Source of the DNA: Nitrosomonas oligotropha
GTDB lineage: Bacteria > Pseudomonadota > Gammaproteobacteria > Burkholderiales > Nitrosomonadaceae
Length of the DNA stretch: 64,000 nucleotides
Direction: 5' to 3'
NCBI RefSeq assembly: GCF_900106555.1
Contig: NZ_FNOE01000001.1
Span: forward strand, 238,320 to 302,319
Shown: piece by piece, positions 8,852-18,045 of the stretch
How the letters are laid out: each line of letters opens with the position of its first letter
Position numbering within the stretch: position 1 is the first letter of the stretch
Program-made: the position numbers and the translations under genes
Notes under the pieces: model-generated
Databases searched by the model: none
What the model saw: only the letters and a program-made list of their open reading frames with translations
What the model was told of the DNA's origin: nothing

Positions 8852-9364
8852 TCAGGCTACAGCCGTTGCATTGTCCAATATCCGCAAGATACCCTGTAAC
8901 GCTGTAGCTACGGCCTGACGCCGGACGGCTTCGCGGTCGCCGGTAAAGTAACGGGTTTCTTGTTGCACTAAGTCATCCTGAGCCGCCCAAGCGAAGCACA
9001 CCATGCCGACGGGTTTCGTTGCTGTGCCGCCGTCCGGTCCGGCGATTCCGGTAATCGATACACTGATCTGCGCATGGCTGCGGTTGAGTGCACCGATGGC
9101 CATTTCTTGCGCGGTTTGCGGCGAGACGGCACCATACCGGTCCAAGGTGGCTTGTTGCACCCCGAGCATTTCCCGTTTGGCGGCATTGCTGTAGGTGATA
9201 TAGCCGCGTTCATACCAAGCCGAGCTGCCCGGCACCGCCGTCACAGCTTGTCCCACCCAGCCGCCAGTGCAGGATTCCGCAGTTACCAGGATCCAGCCGC
9301 GCTGAACAAGGTTTTGCCCTGTTTTTACCGCCAGGTCATAAATATTGTGTTCAATATCAGAAAT
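8852..9364 (-). CDS. pncC: CinA C-terminal domain nicotinamide-nucleotide amidase, probable ATT start
   Basis: Stand-alone CinA_C protein of 170 aa if it starts at the ATT at 9364-9362. PncC deamidates nicotinamide mononucleotide to nicotinate mononucleotide in pyridine nucleotide salvage. The family active-site segment TAESCTGG is encoded in frame upstream of the first GTG (9256), so the GTG cannot be the true start; the later SITGIAGPDGG and VGMVCFAW motifs follow. Between the in-frame stop TAA (just upstream, about 9381) and TAESCTGG there is no ATG, GTG or TTG. A GGAG sits six bases before the ATT, ideal spacing. Either ATT is used, as in infC, or the start codon is mutated. Confidence 0.82.
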   Translation of the reverse strand: MSDIEHNIYDLAVKTGQNLVQRGWILVTAESCTGGWVGQAVTAVPGSSAWYERGYITYSNAAKREMLGVQQATLDRYGAVSPQTAQEMAIGALNRSHAQISVSITGIAGPDGGTATKPVGMVCFAWAAQDDLVQQETRYFTGDREAVRRQAVATALQGILRILDNATAVA

Positions 9365-9566
9365 TTTCGGCTCCGGAATCGTACGTTACGGAAAAATAGA
9401 GCAATTTTCCCGTAATGATTATAGGTGAAGCGAATCGTTTTTAGGCATGGATTTATTTTTTACTTTTTTACGGCGAGTGCAGTACTATTTAGTCAAAAGT
9501 GTTTCCTGATAAGCTGGACGGCAAAAAGGGCCGCTTTCATTTCAATCATGACTAAGAGGTATGCAG

Positions 9567-10136
9567 ATGCGAAATTTTTTACTGGCAATAATGATTTCAG
9601 TTATTCCGGTACCAGTATTGGCAAGTGATGTTGGGGTTACCATCAGCATTGGCCAGCCCGGGTTTTATGGTCAAATTACGCTGGGCAATCAGTATCCGGT
9701 GCCGCAATTGATTTATCCGAATCCTGTTTTGGCAATTCCTCCTGCTGTCGCTGTTCAGCAGCAGCCGGTTTATCTGTACGTGCCGCCCGGCCATGCTAAA
9801 CGATGGGACAAATACTGCCATCGTTACAACGCCTGCTATCAACCGGTCTATTTTGTGCAACGTAACTGGTATAACGATGTTTATCTGCCGCATTATCAGA
9901 GCCAGCAGATGCATCCAAACAGACAATACGATAGTCCGGGCCGCTATGATGAGGGGCGCGATTCAGATCGTTACCGTGAACGCTACGGTGAATCACGCCG
10001 CTATCCGCAGGAAAATTCTCAAGGCCGGCACGGTGACCGCGATCATCCTGGCCGAGGAGATCACAAGAATCACGATAAGGATGATCACGGAAATCGCGGC
10101 AAAAAAGATCATGATCGCGGGAATCAAAGGGATTAA
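9567..10136 (+). CDS. Secreted protein with charged Asp/Arg/His-rich tail
   Basis: 189 aa from the ATG at 9567; AGAGG lies seven bases upstream, while the ATG at 9561 is too close to it. Residues 1-20 form a signal peptide (hydrophobic core FLLAIMISVIPVPVLA). A Pro/Gln/Tyr-rich middle contains PPGHAKRWDKYCHRYNACYQ, a segment recurring in small periplasmic proteins of Betaproteobacteria, with two cysteines that could pair. From about residue 115 the sequence is almost only Asp, Arg, His, Gly, Lys and Asn, probably disordered and possibly metal binding. Function not known. Confidence 0.75.
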   Translation: MRNFLLAIMISVIPVPVLASDVGVTISIGQPGFYGQITLGNQYPVPQLIYPNPVLAIPPAVAVQQQPVYLYVPPGHAKRWDKYCHRYNACYQPVYFVQRNWYNDVYLPHYQSQQMHPNRQYDSPGRYDEGRDSDRYRERYGESRRYPQENSQGRHGDRDHPGRGDHKNHDKDDHGNRGKKDHDRGNQRD

Positions 10137-10156
10137 TGACGCGATAAACACATACC

Positions 10157-10975
10157 CTAGCGTAAATGTTCATCCATAAAAGCGCCCAAGGTTCTTTTCC
10201 ACGCCGGTTGCATAAAAATGAAACCGGTATTGTGACCGCCTTCCAGCGGTAAAAATTGCTTCGGTTCGGGTGCCGTCTGAAATAGCCGCTCGCCATGATG
10301 AAACGGAACGATGTCATCCTGCGGGCTGTGCGCGATGAAAACCGGGCAGGATACCGACTGTAGCGATGCCAGCGTGTTGTATGCAAAGCGGCTGATCCAC
10401 CGTACCGGCAGGAATGGGTAGATTTCTCCAGCCAGTTCGGGAGCCGAGGTAAAGGTCGAAGCCAATACCAGCAAACCGGGTTTTTCCCGTGCTGCCAGCC
10501 AAGCTGCCACCGCGCCGCCGAGCGATTCACCGAACAGGACAATCCGCTTGGGCGCAATTTCCTTCGTCGTAGTCAAATAATGCCAAGCTGCTTCTGCATC
10601 CAGATACGTGCCGGATTCCGACGGTGTGCCGCTGCTCTGGCCATAACCGCGATAATCGAACAATAATGTGTCATAACCCAGCCGCTTGAACATGGTCAGG
10701 TAATTGATGCGATGGGAAATATTGCCGGCGTTGCCATGAAAGAACAATACCGTGCCTTTGGCATCCGGCACGGGCATCCACCAGCCATGCAATGTTTCGC
10801 CGTCGCTGGTAGGGATGTGGACCGAGCTATAATCCAGCCCGACTGCGCCGGGGGTATTACCGAGCTGTTTTTCCGGGAAATAAACCAGGCGGGATTGGCC
10901 AAAATACACCAGCAAAACAATCACTACATACGCGACAAGCAGCGTGATCAGCAGATTGAGCAGCATACGCAGCAT
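10157..10975 (-). CDS. Membrane-anchored alpha/beta hydrolase (ABHD13/YfhR-like)
   Basis: 272 aa with one N-terminal membrane helix (residues 5-25). The oxyanion element FFHGNAGN is at 78-85 and the nucleophile elbow GESLGG places the catalytic Ser at 151. SPQDDIVPF and EGGHNTGF supply the Asp and His of the triad near the C-terminus. It is probably an inner-membrane esterase or thioesterase facing the periplasm; the substrate cannot be told from sequence. It follows the DUF2141 gene by 10 bp and is likely cotranscribed. Confidence 0.87.
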   Translation of the reverse strand: MLRMLLNLLITLLVAYVVIVLLVYFGQSRLVYFPEKQLGNTPGAVGLDYSSVHIPTSDGETLHGWWMPVPDAKGTVLFFHGNAGNISHRINYLTMFKRLGYDTLLFDYRGYGQSSGTPSESGTYLDAEAAWHYLTTTKEIAPKRIVLFGESLGGAVAAWLAAREKPGLLVLASTFTSAPELAGEIYPFLPVRWISRFAYNTLASLQSVSCPVFIAHSPQDDIVPFHHGERLFQTAPEPKQFLPLEGGHNTGFIFMQPAWKRTLGAFMDEHLR

Positions 10976-10985
10976 GTTACGCGCA

Positions 10986-11498
10986 TTAAGGCTGCTGCAG
11001 ATTGATCACGATATTCGCGCCGAGCTTGCCGGTGGTAAATGCGGAATCGCTGAATCTGGGAAAACCGGCAGATTGTTCAGGATTGTTCGATAAACCAAAA
11101 GGTTCGAGCGGTAACAGATTCCAGTTCTTTTTTAATTTCCGGTCACCGTCCAAGTCCTGATAAACCGCCACGGCATAAGTGCCGGTCCGATCAAGATTGA
11201 TGCAAGCGGTTTGCTGCCCTGCGGCTGCCGGGATGCGCACTTTGCGTTTGCGCCCTTTTTTGGAGAGAAAATGATCCGGATCATCGTACAACTCGATGTT
11301 TAAAGCACCACCGGCTATTACATTTTTTACCGTCACCCTGACCTGAGCGGTGCGTGTATTGCAGGTGTCAGGCGCATCTTTCGGATTGATATTGAGTGTT
11401 CCGGCGGACTGGGATGGCGTTGCGATCAGAAAGCCCAGCGCGAGGATGAGCAATGGGCGAGGCAATTTTGCAAAAAATAGAGGGGTCAGTTTTTTCAT
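10986..11498 (-). CDS. Secreted DUF2141 domain protein
   Basis: 170 aa with a signal peptide ending near TPSQSA (residue 32). The DUF2141 fold is recognisable from the GTYAVAVYQDLDGDRKLKKN segment and EPFGLSNN near the C-terminus. Proteins of this family are small periplasmic or outer-surface beta-sandwich proteins of unknown role. Two cysteines (about 46 and 98) could form a disulfide. It begins upstream of the hydrolase gene in the same direction and lies 72 bp after the DUF748 gene. Confidence 0.83.
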   Translation of the reverse strand: MKKLTPLFFAKLPRPLLILALGFLIATPSQSAGTLNINPKDAPDTCNTRTAQVRVTVKNVIAGGALNIELYDDPDHFLSKKGRKRKVRIPAAAGQQTACINLDRTGTYAVAVYQDLDGDRKLKKNWNLLPLEPFGLSNNPEQSAGFPRFSDSAFTTGKLGANIVINLQQP

Positions 11499-11570
11499 TG
11501 CGTCAGAATAAGTGATGGTTATCGAAGCGAGTTAATGGGATGCGGTTGAGTATGAACATCGCGCGAACGC

Positions 11571-14500
11571 TTATTTCAATGAAAACTCAGCTTTGCTGCC
11601 TTTCTTTTGAGCGCTCTCGCCGGTTTCGTGGATACCGACGACAAAAATGCGCTCGCTGGAAATCTCGCCATGCTCGACCAGCCAGTTGCGTGCAGCGTTG
11701 GCGCGGTTCTCCGCCAATGCTTGCAAGTCGCTATCGGTAACTGTGAGATGGTTCAGAATGAGTTGTTCCATTTCAGCGCTGGGAAGGCTTTTGGCCAATC
11801 CGATGGCGTTCTTGGGTTTGTCGAAAGATTCCTTTTTGTAGACGATTTCAAGATATTTGTTGTATTCCTGCGGAGTCAATTTGATATCCGTGATGGCGCC
11901 GCTGGCGATGCCTTTTTTGGTGTCTTCGGCTAATTTCTGCGCTTTGACTTTGTTTTGCAACATGGCCAGCTTCAGTCCTTCGTGATCCGTATCCGGATCG
12001 ACACGGCCGGAAATTTCCAGTTGCAGTGATGAGCGGTCTTTTAAAACTCCGGCTAAGGTTTCCAGGCGCTGCGCAGATTCAGTCTCGATATCCGCAAAGC
12101 CGGGTGTAAAGGAAATCTCGGATAATTCCTCACCGCCTTCAAATACCGATCCAAGCAGCGCGAAAGGCGAAGTGATCGCCTTGGAGATCATGTTGATAAA
12201 CGCTGAAAAGACAATGTCGCCGAGATTGAAGTCGGGATCGTCGATGGAGCCCTTGAGCGGCAGATGAAGATTGATTTCACCGCGGCGATTCTTAAGCAGC
12301 GAGATGGCGAGATCGAGCGGGAGCGATACTGCATTTTCACTCTCGACTTTCCCGCCGAGGGTGAATTGATCGATAAAAATCTTGTTATCCGCTGTCAATG
12401 CGCCATTCTCGATCTGGTAATTGACGTCAGCCGATAGTTTTCCCTTCTCAATTTCGTAACCGATATATTTTCCCGAATAAGGGCTAAATGGCGGCAGATC
12501 GATACCTTTAACCTGTGCAACGATATCCAGCAGCAATTCGGCACTGAACGGATCGATGGTTCCTTGAATATGCAAAGGCGCGGTCTTGCTGACCATGCCG
12601 CGGATATCGACTTTTCCTGATTTGCCCGGATTGAGCGGGCCAACCTGGCCAGCAAGCGCGGTCAGCTTGGCGCGGTAATTCGGTTTAATAAACCGGTCGT
12701 TGAAATCGATGTTGCCTTGTTGCAGGTAAATCTTGCCGATATGCACCGGTGTTTCGCTTTTTGCCCTGGTTGCGCCAAGATCCTTGGATGCCGCTGCGGC
12801 AATCGATGCGACCGGTTCCGACGGTTTTCCGGTTTGAATGATTTGTTTCAGATTGAGCGTGCCATCCGGCTGAATGATCATGCGCGCAAAGAAATCGCTC
12901 AAATAAAGTGTGTTGATATCCACCAGCAGCGGATCATTGCTGAAGTTGAGGTGGCCGATTTCCAGTTTTTTCCAGCGCAGCAAATCATAGGCATTTTTAC
13001 TATCGAAGATATTGAAGTTGCCCAGTTTTCCTTCACCGCTCAATTGAATTTTTAACGGATCGCCGCTGGCCTTGAAATTTCCCGCGAAAGAAATGTCACC
13101 GCTGGTAAGCAGCGCGGTGAGTTTGTCGCCCAGCCAGCCTTGCAGCGATACCAGATCAACCGCATTGAGGTTCAGCAGCAAGTCCGCTGACAACGGCGAC
13201 CATGCCAGTGCACCGCTGGTTTTGATGCTGCCGTGTTGATTGACTTGTCCTTGTAACGTGAGTTGCAGCGGCTCTACGCCGTCAAGATCGATGTCTTCCA
13301 GCGCCAAATCGAGCGAATCGATAACCATCGGAGTGACTTTCGTGAGCGACAAATCTTCATAGCGCAGCTTGGCCGATTTGAATTGGATGCTTTTGATGTG
13401 CGGCACCCAAGGCTTACCGGCAGAGGATTTTTTCTCGCTGCTGCCACTATCCGCGCGCGCGAGTTTCTGCTGCTGCGGTTCTTTTCCGGCTGTTTGGGTA
13501 GCGTTGGCAGGACGGGCGGGTTTTCTGCCAGGAATCGGAATCAGCACCCGCTCTGCCGGTGCGCTCATGGAAGACTCGGCAGAACCGGAAGATTCAAACA
13601 GCCGGGAAAGATCGAGATTTCCCTGCGCATCGCGGCGTAATGTTGTGTTAAATCCGTCCAGTGTAATGGTGCCTAAGGCAATTTTTTGTGCCGCGGTATT
13701 GATGGTGATATCAGGAATGGCCAATTTGGCGAGCGATAGCGCCGGTTCTTTTTCGCCATCGCGCGTCAGTGCGGCTTGGTCGATATGGAGTTTTATCCGC
13801 GAAGGTTGCTTTCCGGTCGGATCGGCTTTGGTCAACGCGATATTCAAATGTTTCAATTGCGCCTGATAAGGCGCGGCTACGGCACTATTCTTAAGGGTGA
13901 GCTGCCGCAGCGAAGTGGCGCCGGTCACTTCTATTTGCGGTTCTTTATCCGCTTCCTGGGTGAAAGAGAGATTCAGGTTACTGTCGTAAAAACCGGAAAG
14001 CAAACGAATTCCTTCCGGCAAAGTGACATAGCGGTCAAAGCGGGTTAAATCCGCATTATCCAGCTTAAAAGTCAGCGTTGCTTCCTGAGTGGCGGCAAAA
14101 GGACGCAATTTACCGTCCAGTGATAGAAGTGCGCCGTTAATTTTCGAGCTGAAATGCGGCGCTATCCAGTCGTTTTGCGTACCGCCGGTATTGGCGACGA
14201 TTGGAATATCGAAATTGATTTCACTGATGCTGTGTTCGGCATGTTCGTGCTGATCGATAAATTCAACGCGCCCGCCTTGAATAGCGATATTGCTGATTGA
14301 AAAAGGAATAACGGTTTTATTTGCAGTATCCTCCGGTTCCGCCGGTTGATTGAACCGTTCCAGTAAATCGGAGATATTCAACTGATCTTTGCTTTTCCGC
14401 ACCAGATGCAGTTGCGGTTCTGTCAGGGTGATGGACGAAACCACAGCGGCGCGTTGCTTGAGCGATTCCAAGCTGAGACCGATGTGCAGCGTGTTGAAGG

Positions 14501-14777
14501 AAAAAAGAGCCGTGTTTTTTTCAGTGTTATCCGCTTTCTCGTCAATGCGGAAACCCTGTATGTTCAACTCGAGCGTGCGCGGTTTTAGTTCAATCGATGC
14601 AACCGTTACCGGGCGTTGCAGAATTTCTGAAAGGCGGATTTCGAGCTGCGATTTGGCATAACCGGGCAGCCAGTAGGTGCCAAGCGCAGCTAATACGGCA
14701 AACAGAACCGCAATTACGCCGAGGATAATGCCCAGCCGTTTGTATCGAATAACACGTTGCTGCGAGGTCGGAGTCAT
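11571..14777 (-). CDS. DUF748 AsmA-like envelope protein with OmpA-like end
   Basis: 1068 aa. One N-terminal membrane helix (about residues 16-36) is followed by a long repetitive beta-rich domain of the AsmA/DUF748 type, in which lipid-transfer or envelope-assembly roles are suspected. A low-complexity Pro/Ala/Lys spacer occurs around 405-455. The C-terminus resembles an OmpA peptidoglycan-binding domain: ISFTPGFADIETESAQRLE and LQLEISGRVDPDTD, and, after an insertion of about 90 residues, NRANAARNWLVEHGEISSER. This suggests an inner-membrane protein spanning the periplasm. It is the first gene upstream of the DUF2141 and hydrolase genes. Confidence 0.87.
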   Translation of the reverse strand: MTPTSQQRVIRYKRLGIILGVIAVLFAVLAALGTYWLPGYAKSQLEIRLSEILQRPVTVASIELKPRTLELNIQGFRIDEKADNTEKNTALFSFNTLHIGLSLESLKQRAAVVSSITLTEPQLHLVRKSKDQLNISDLLERFNQPAEPEDTANKTVIPFSISNIAIQGGRVEFIDQHEHAEHSISEINFDIPIVANTGGTQNDWIAPHFSSKINGALLSLDGKLRPFAATQEATLTFKLDNADLTRFDRYVTLPEGIRLLSGFYDSNLNLSFTQEADKEPQIEVTGATSLRQLTLKNSAVAAPYQAQLKHLNIALTKADPTGKQPSRIKLHIDQAALTRDGEKEPALSLAKLAIPDITINTAAQKIALGTITLDGFNTTLRRDAQGNLDLSRLFESSGSAESSMSAPAERVLIPIPGRKPARPANATQTAGKEPQQQKLARADSGSSEKKSSAGKPWVPHIKSIQFKSAKLRYEDLSLTKVTPMVIDSLDLALEDIDLDGVEPLQLTLQGQVNQHGSIKTSGALAWSPLSADLLLNLNAVDLVSLQGWLGDKLTALLTSGDISFAGNFKASGDPLKIQLSGEGKLGNFNIFDSKNAYDLLRWKKLEIGHLNFSNDPLLVDINTLYLSDFFARMIIQPDGTLNLKQIIQTGKPSEPVASIAAAASKDLGATRAKSETPVHIGKIYLQQGNIDFNDRFIKPNYRAKLTALAGQVGPLNPGKSGKVDIRGMVSKTAPLHIQGTIDPFSAELLLDIVAQVKGIDLPPFSPYSGKYIGYEIEKGKLSADVNYQIENGALTADNKIFIDQFTLGGKVESENAVSLPLDLAISLLKNRRGEINLHLPLKGSIDDPDFNLGDIVFSAFINMISKAITSPFALLGSVFEGGEELSEISFTPGFADIETESAQRLETLAGVLKDRSSLQLEISGRVDPDTDHEGLKLAMLQNKVKAQKLAEDTKKGIASGAITDIKLTPQEYNKYLEIVYKKESFDKPKNAIGLAKSLPSAEMEQLILNHLTVTDSDLQALAENRANAARNWLVEHGEISSERIFVVGIHETGESAQKKGSKAEFSLK

Positions 14778-14870
14778 AGCGATGCCCTGTCAATTTCTAC
14801 AGCGAGTTAGCGAAGTGTTCAAAACATTTTAGATGGATATGATGTTGATGATATAAATTTCTAACCGGGG

Positions 14871-14924
14871 GTAAATTGAGCTGCTCAGAAACTATTGCAG
14901 AATCAATCTGATCGCTCAATTTAC
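14871..14924. repeat. 11-bp perfect inverted repeat between DUF748 and FKBP genes
   Basis: GTAAATTGAGC at 14871-14881 and GCTCAATTTAC at 14914-14924 are perfect inverted copies separated by 32 bp. It lies 33 bp downstream of the FKBP stop on the minus strand and about 95 bp upstream of the DUF748 start. There is no T-run, so it is not a classic terminator; it may be a protein-binding site or an RNA structure. Confidence 0.5.
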
Positions 14925-14956
14925 GAAATTTACCGGAACCGGATAAACGGCTTATG

Positions 14957-15409
14957 TTAATGATACGCGCCTGCTTTCAGACTGATGAGTTCGACGTCAA
15001 ATATCAAGGTTGCATCCGGAGGAATGACGTTGCCAGCACCGCGCGAGCCATAAGCCATTGAGGACGGAATAATGAGCGTGCGCTGTCCGCCGACTTTCAT
15101 GCCTTGAACACCTTGATCCCAGCCTTTGATCACACGTCCTGCACCGAGCATGAAAGAAAAATGTTCCTTACGATCATAGGAGCTATCGAATTTCTTGCCT
15201 TTTTTGTCGGGCGCGCTTTCATCGTAAAGCCAGCCGGTATAATGTACGCTGACGGTTTTGCCAATTTCCGCTTCTTCGCCGGCGCCTGTTTTGGTATCGA
15301 TTTTTTGAAACGCGGGACCATCGGACGATGCAGCGAAGACAGTCTGGGACAGCAGTGTCAGTGCCAGCAGAACGAAACTTAAGTGAAACAGTGTTTTAAT
15401 AGTACGCAT
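14957..15409 (-). CDS. Periplasmic FKBP-type peptidyl-prolyl isomerase
   Basis: 150 aa from the ATG at 15409, which has GAGGAAACC directly before it; an upstream in-frame ATG would add 29 residues that look like leader DNA. Residues 1-22 are a signal peptide ending VFAA. The rest is one FKBP domain with VSVHYTGWLYD, FSFMLGAGRVIKGWDQG, the IIPSSMAYG segment and the closing PPDATLIFDVEL. It catalyses proline isomerisation in periplasmic proteins. A short charged insert (ESAPDKKGKKFDSSYDRKE) occurs after the first strand. Confidence 0.93.
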   Translation of the reverse strand: MRTIKTLFHLSFVLLALTLLSQTVFAASSDGPAFQKIDTKTGAGEEAEIGKTVSVHYTGWLYDESAPDKKGKKFDSSYDRKEHFSFMLGAGRVIKGWDQGVQGMKVGGQRTLIIPSSMAYGSRGAGNVIPPDATLIFDVELISLKAGAYH

Positions 15410-15581
15410 GGTTTCCTCGAGAATAAATAAAATCCGGCTAATTTTAGCAATTAACGCTTGTATATTATAACTGGTAACATCAATTCTTTTTATCACTGGC
15501 TGCTTGAAGGGATCGTTTTTACCAGGGTTTGATCAAAGCACATAGTGTGCAGTATTTTTTACGGTAACAGCTTTTTTCTTT

Positions 15582-16049
15582 ATGACATCCAATATGCACT
15601 TACCCGAACAACGTGAAACCAGCCGGAACGAGCAGCCGCTAGTGGAGCAACAAGCGGCCGATTTATTATGCTTGCATGATTCGCCGGTGGTGCGCGCCAT
15701 GTATCTGGGCGCTGGCTTTGTGGCGTTATTTCTGGCCGTATTAGGGGCAATTTTGCCGGTATTACCAACGACGCCGTTTGTGTTACTGGCGGCGGCCTGT
15801 TTTGCACGCGGCTCCGAGTACTTTCATCGAAAATTGCTGGAAAACCGGATTGCCGGACCGATCATTCGTGAATGGACTCTCTATCGCAGCATTCCGCAGC
15901 GTGTTAAACGTTGGGTGTATTTTTTGATGACATTGTCATTTGGCAGTTCAATTCTGATTGTGCCTGAACTATGGCAGAAAATAATGCTGGTTGTAATCGG
16001 CAGCATACTGGCCTTTTACATTTGGCGGATTCCGGTTAGAAAGGTCTGA
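15582..16049 (+). CDS. ybaN: YbaN (DUF454) family inner-membrane protein
   Basis: 155 aa. After a charged N-terminus of about 35 residues come the DUF454 hallmarks: GAILPVLPTTPFVLLAA, CFARGSEYFHRKLLENR, and IREWTLYRSIPQRVKRW, then two more membrane helices. YbaN-type proteins are small inner-membrane proteins of unknown function. It is divergent from the FKBP gene; the start is preceded by only a weak ribosome site, so a downstream ATG at 15594 is possible. Confidence 0.85.
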   Translation: MTSNMHLPEQRETSRNEQPLVEQQAADLLCLHDSPVVRAMYLGAGFVALFLAVLGAILPVLPTTPFVLLAAACFARGSEYFHRKLLENRIAGPIIREWTLYRSIPQRVKRWVYFLMTLSFGSSILIVPELWQKIMLVVIGSILAFYIWRIPVRKV

Positions 16050-16273
16050 ATTGCAATGACGGAGTTCTGAATTTAAGATTTCATTTAAGCATTAAATGCT
16101 TGCCATCAATTTCCTCATCGGTGATGTGAATAAATCTCAATGAAATGATTATAGTTTTGTAATCATTTGTTAGATATGGATTTTTCTGACCTTGGTTGAT
16201 GTAACAAATCGAGCTAAAGTTATATCAATTATTTACGTAAGAAAACTCTTACTTATTTCAATGAGCGGATGCA

Positions 16274-17789
16274 ATGAGAATTAATGAACCCGTTACCCAA
16301 CGTGATATGGGAATGAATAATGATTGTGAAATAATTTCTACGACAAATTTAAAGGGAGCGCTCACGTCGGCTAATGAAGACTTTATCCGAATGAGTGGTT
16401 ATACGTGGGAAGAACTCGAACATAAGAATCATAATATCATCCGCCATCCCGACGTGCCGCCGGAAGCGTATGCAATGTTATGGGAGTCGTTGAAAGCCGG
16501 TACCCTGGATGGGCATGGTTAAAAACCGCAACAAGAATGGCGATCACTATTGGGTGGATGCCTTTGCCAGCCCGCTCTACAAAGAAGGCAATATTGTCGG
16601 TTATCAGTCAGTCAGGGTAAAACCGGAAAAAGTCTGGGTTGATCGTGCAGATGCTTTGTACACCAAGATCATGTCAAAAAAATCTGCCGATGATAAACGG
16701 CGTTCAAAGCTGGATGCGGTTAAATTAACTCGATTCCCAATCGGTTTATCCGCCAAAATCGCATTGGCTGTGACGGGTGTTTTTGCACTGCTTTTCACTG
16801 GATTAGTGCTGGCTGAGCAAATTTCGTTACTTTTTGCTTTAGCAGGTTGTACGGTTGGCAGTTTGATCAGTTTTACCGTGATTCACCAAATGTTGAGCCC
16901 GCTCCGGGCACTTGCTGCAAAATCAGAAAAAATTGCTAATGATCCTGTAGCACGTTATATCTATACAGGTAGAACCGATGAACTGGGCCAATTGGAATAT
17001 GCGCAGATATTCCAAACGGCGAAACTCCGTACTGCAATTGGCCGTGTCAAAGAGTCATCTGAAGTATTGGAAAATGCTGCTTCTGAAATAGCAACGGGTA
17101 GCGTGGATCTGTCAAGCCGTACGGAAAATCAAGCTTCCAGTCTGGAAGAAACGGCATCCAGTATGGAAGAAATCACCTCGACCGTGCAGCAAAATGCCGA
17201 TAATGCTAAACAAGCCAATGTTCTGGTTATGGAAGCGCGCAAACAAGCTGAGAAAAGCGGCTTGGTGGTGTCAAGCACAATGCAAGCAATGTCGCAGATT
17301 AACGAAAGCAGCAAGAAAATTGCCGACATTACCAATGTGATTGATGAAATTGCATTCCAAACCAATTTGCTGGCGTTGAATGCGGCAGTGGAAGCTGCCC
17401 GTGCTGGGGAACAAGGGCGCGGTTTTGCTGTGGTGGCTAATGAAGTGCGTAGTCTGGCTGGCCGCAGTGCCGAATCGGCAAAACAAATCAAAGCGCTTAT
17501 TAACGATAGTGTTTCCAAAGTGGAAAATGGTACTCAGTTGGTAAATCAATCGGCTGATTCGTTAAAAACGATCACGGAGAGTGTCAAGAAAATTTCCGAT
17601 ATTGTCGGTGAAATTTCTCAATCATCAATTGAACAAGCCAATGGCATTGAGCAGATTAACCAAGCAATCTCACAAATCGATGAGGTAACGCAGCAGAATG
17701 GACAATTAGTAGAGAAATTATCATCGCCCAGTCGTGCGATGACTGATAAAGTCAAAATAATCTCTGGTTTGGCGGATCAATTTAAGTAA
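16274..17789 (+). pseudogene. Aer-type PAS chemoreceptor, interrupted by one frameshift
   Basis: Two overlapping frames encode one chemoreceptor. Residues 1-80 of the first frame (16274-16522) form the start of a PAS domain (RMSGYTWEELEHKNHNIIRH); the second frame resumes at [20 protein letters not shown], the conserved next PAS segment, near 16505. A single lost base around 16500-16506 explains it. The rest has two membrane helices, a HAMP-like linker, and the MCP signalling hairpin with [20 protein letters not shown] at about residues 280-299 of the second frame. Aer-type receptors sense redox or oxygen through FAD on the PAS domain. It could be a real pseudogene, programmed, or a sequencing error. 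Confidence 0.85.
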
Positions 17790-17814
17790 CAAAGCCAATA
17801 AGATTGGATTATCC

Positions 17815-17854
17815 AAAAAGCCGGAATTGACGCGCAGCTGATTCCGGCTTTTTT
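17815..17854 (+). terminator. Rho-independent terminator after the chemoreceptor gene
   Basis: A 13-bp stem (17815-17827 with 17841-17853), core GCCGGAAT / ATTCCGGC, loop of 13 bases, ending in six T. It lies 26 bp after the chemoreceptor stop codon. Confidence 0.88.
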
Positions 17855-18045
17855 ATTGATTACAGGAAAATAACTCCGCGTGGGATTTGACTGAGCGCTA
17901 TAGCTCCTGAATCCAAATTTTTTGTCCGTAGCATCAGGATATAATTGGATCAGAGCGTGGAATAATGCATTTTAGTTGCCACAATTTGCATTGATTGTCA
18001 GCACATCGCTCATCCGCTCTGATATCAAAGTGCTAAAATATTTTC

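Noticed and set aside
16050..16273. Possible sigma-28 flagellar promoter before the chemoreceptor
   Set aside because: GCCATCAA near 16101 resembles the -10, but no TAAA lies at the required distance. The nearby AAGCATT-A-AATGCTT palindrome could be chance.
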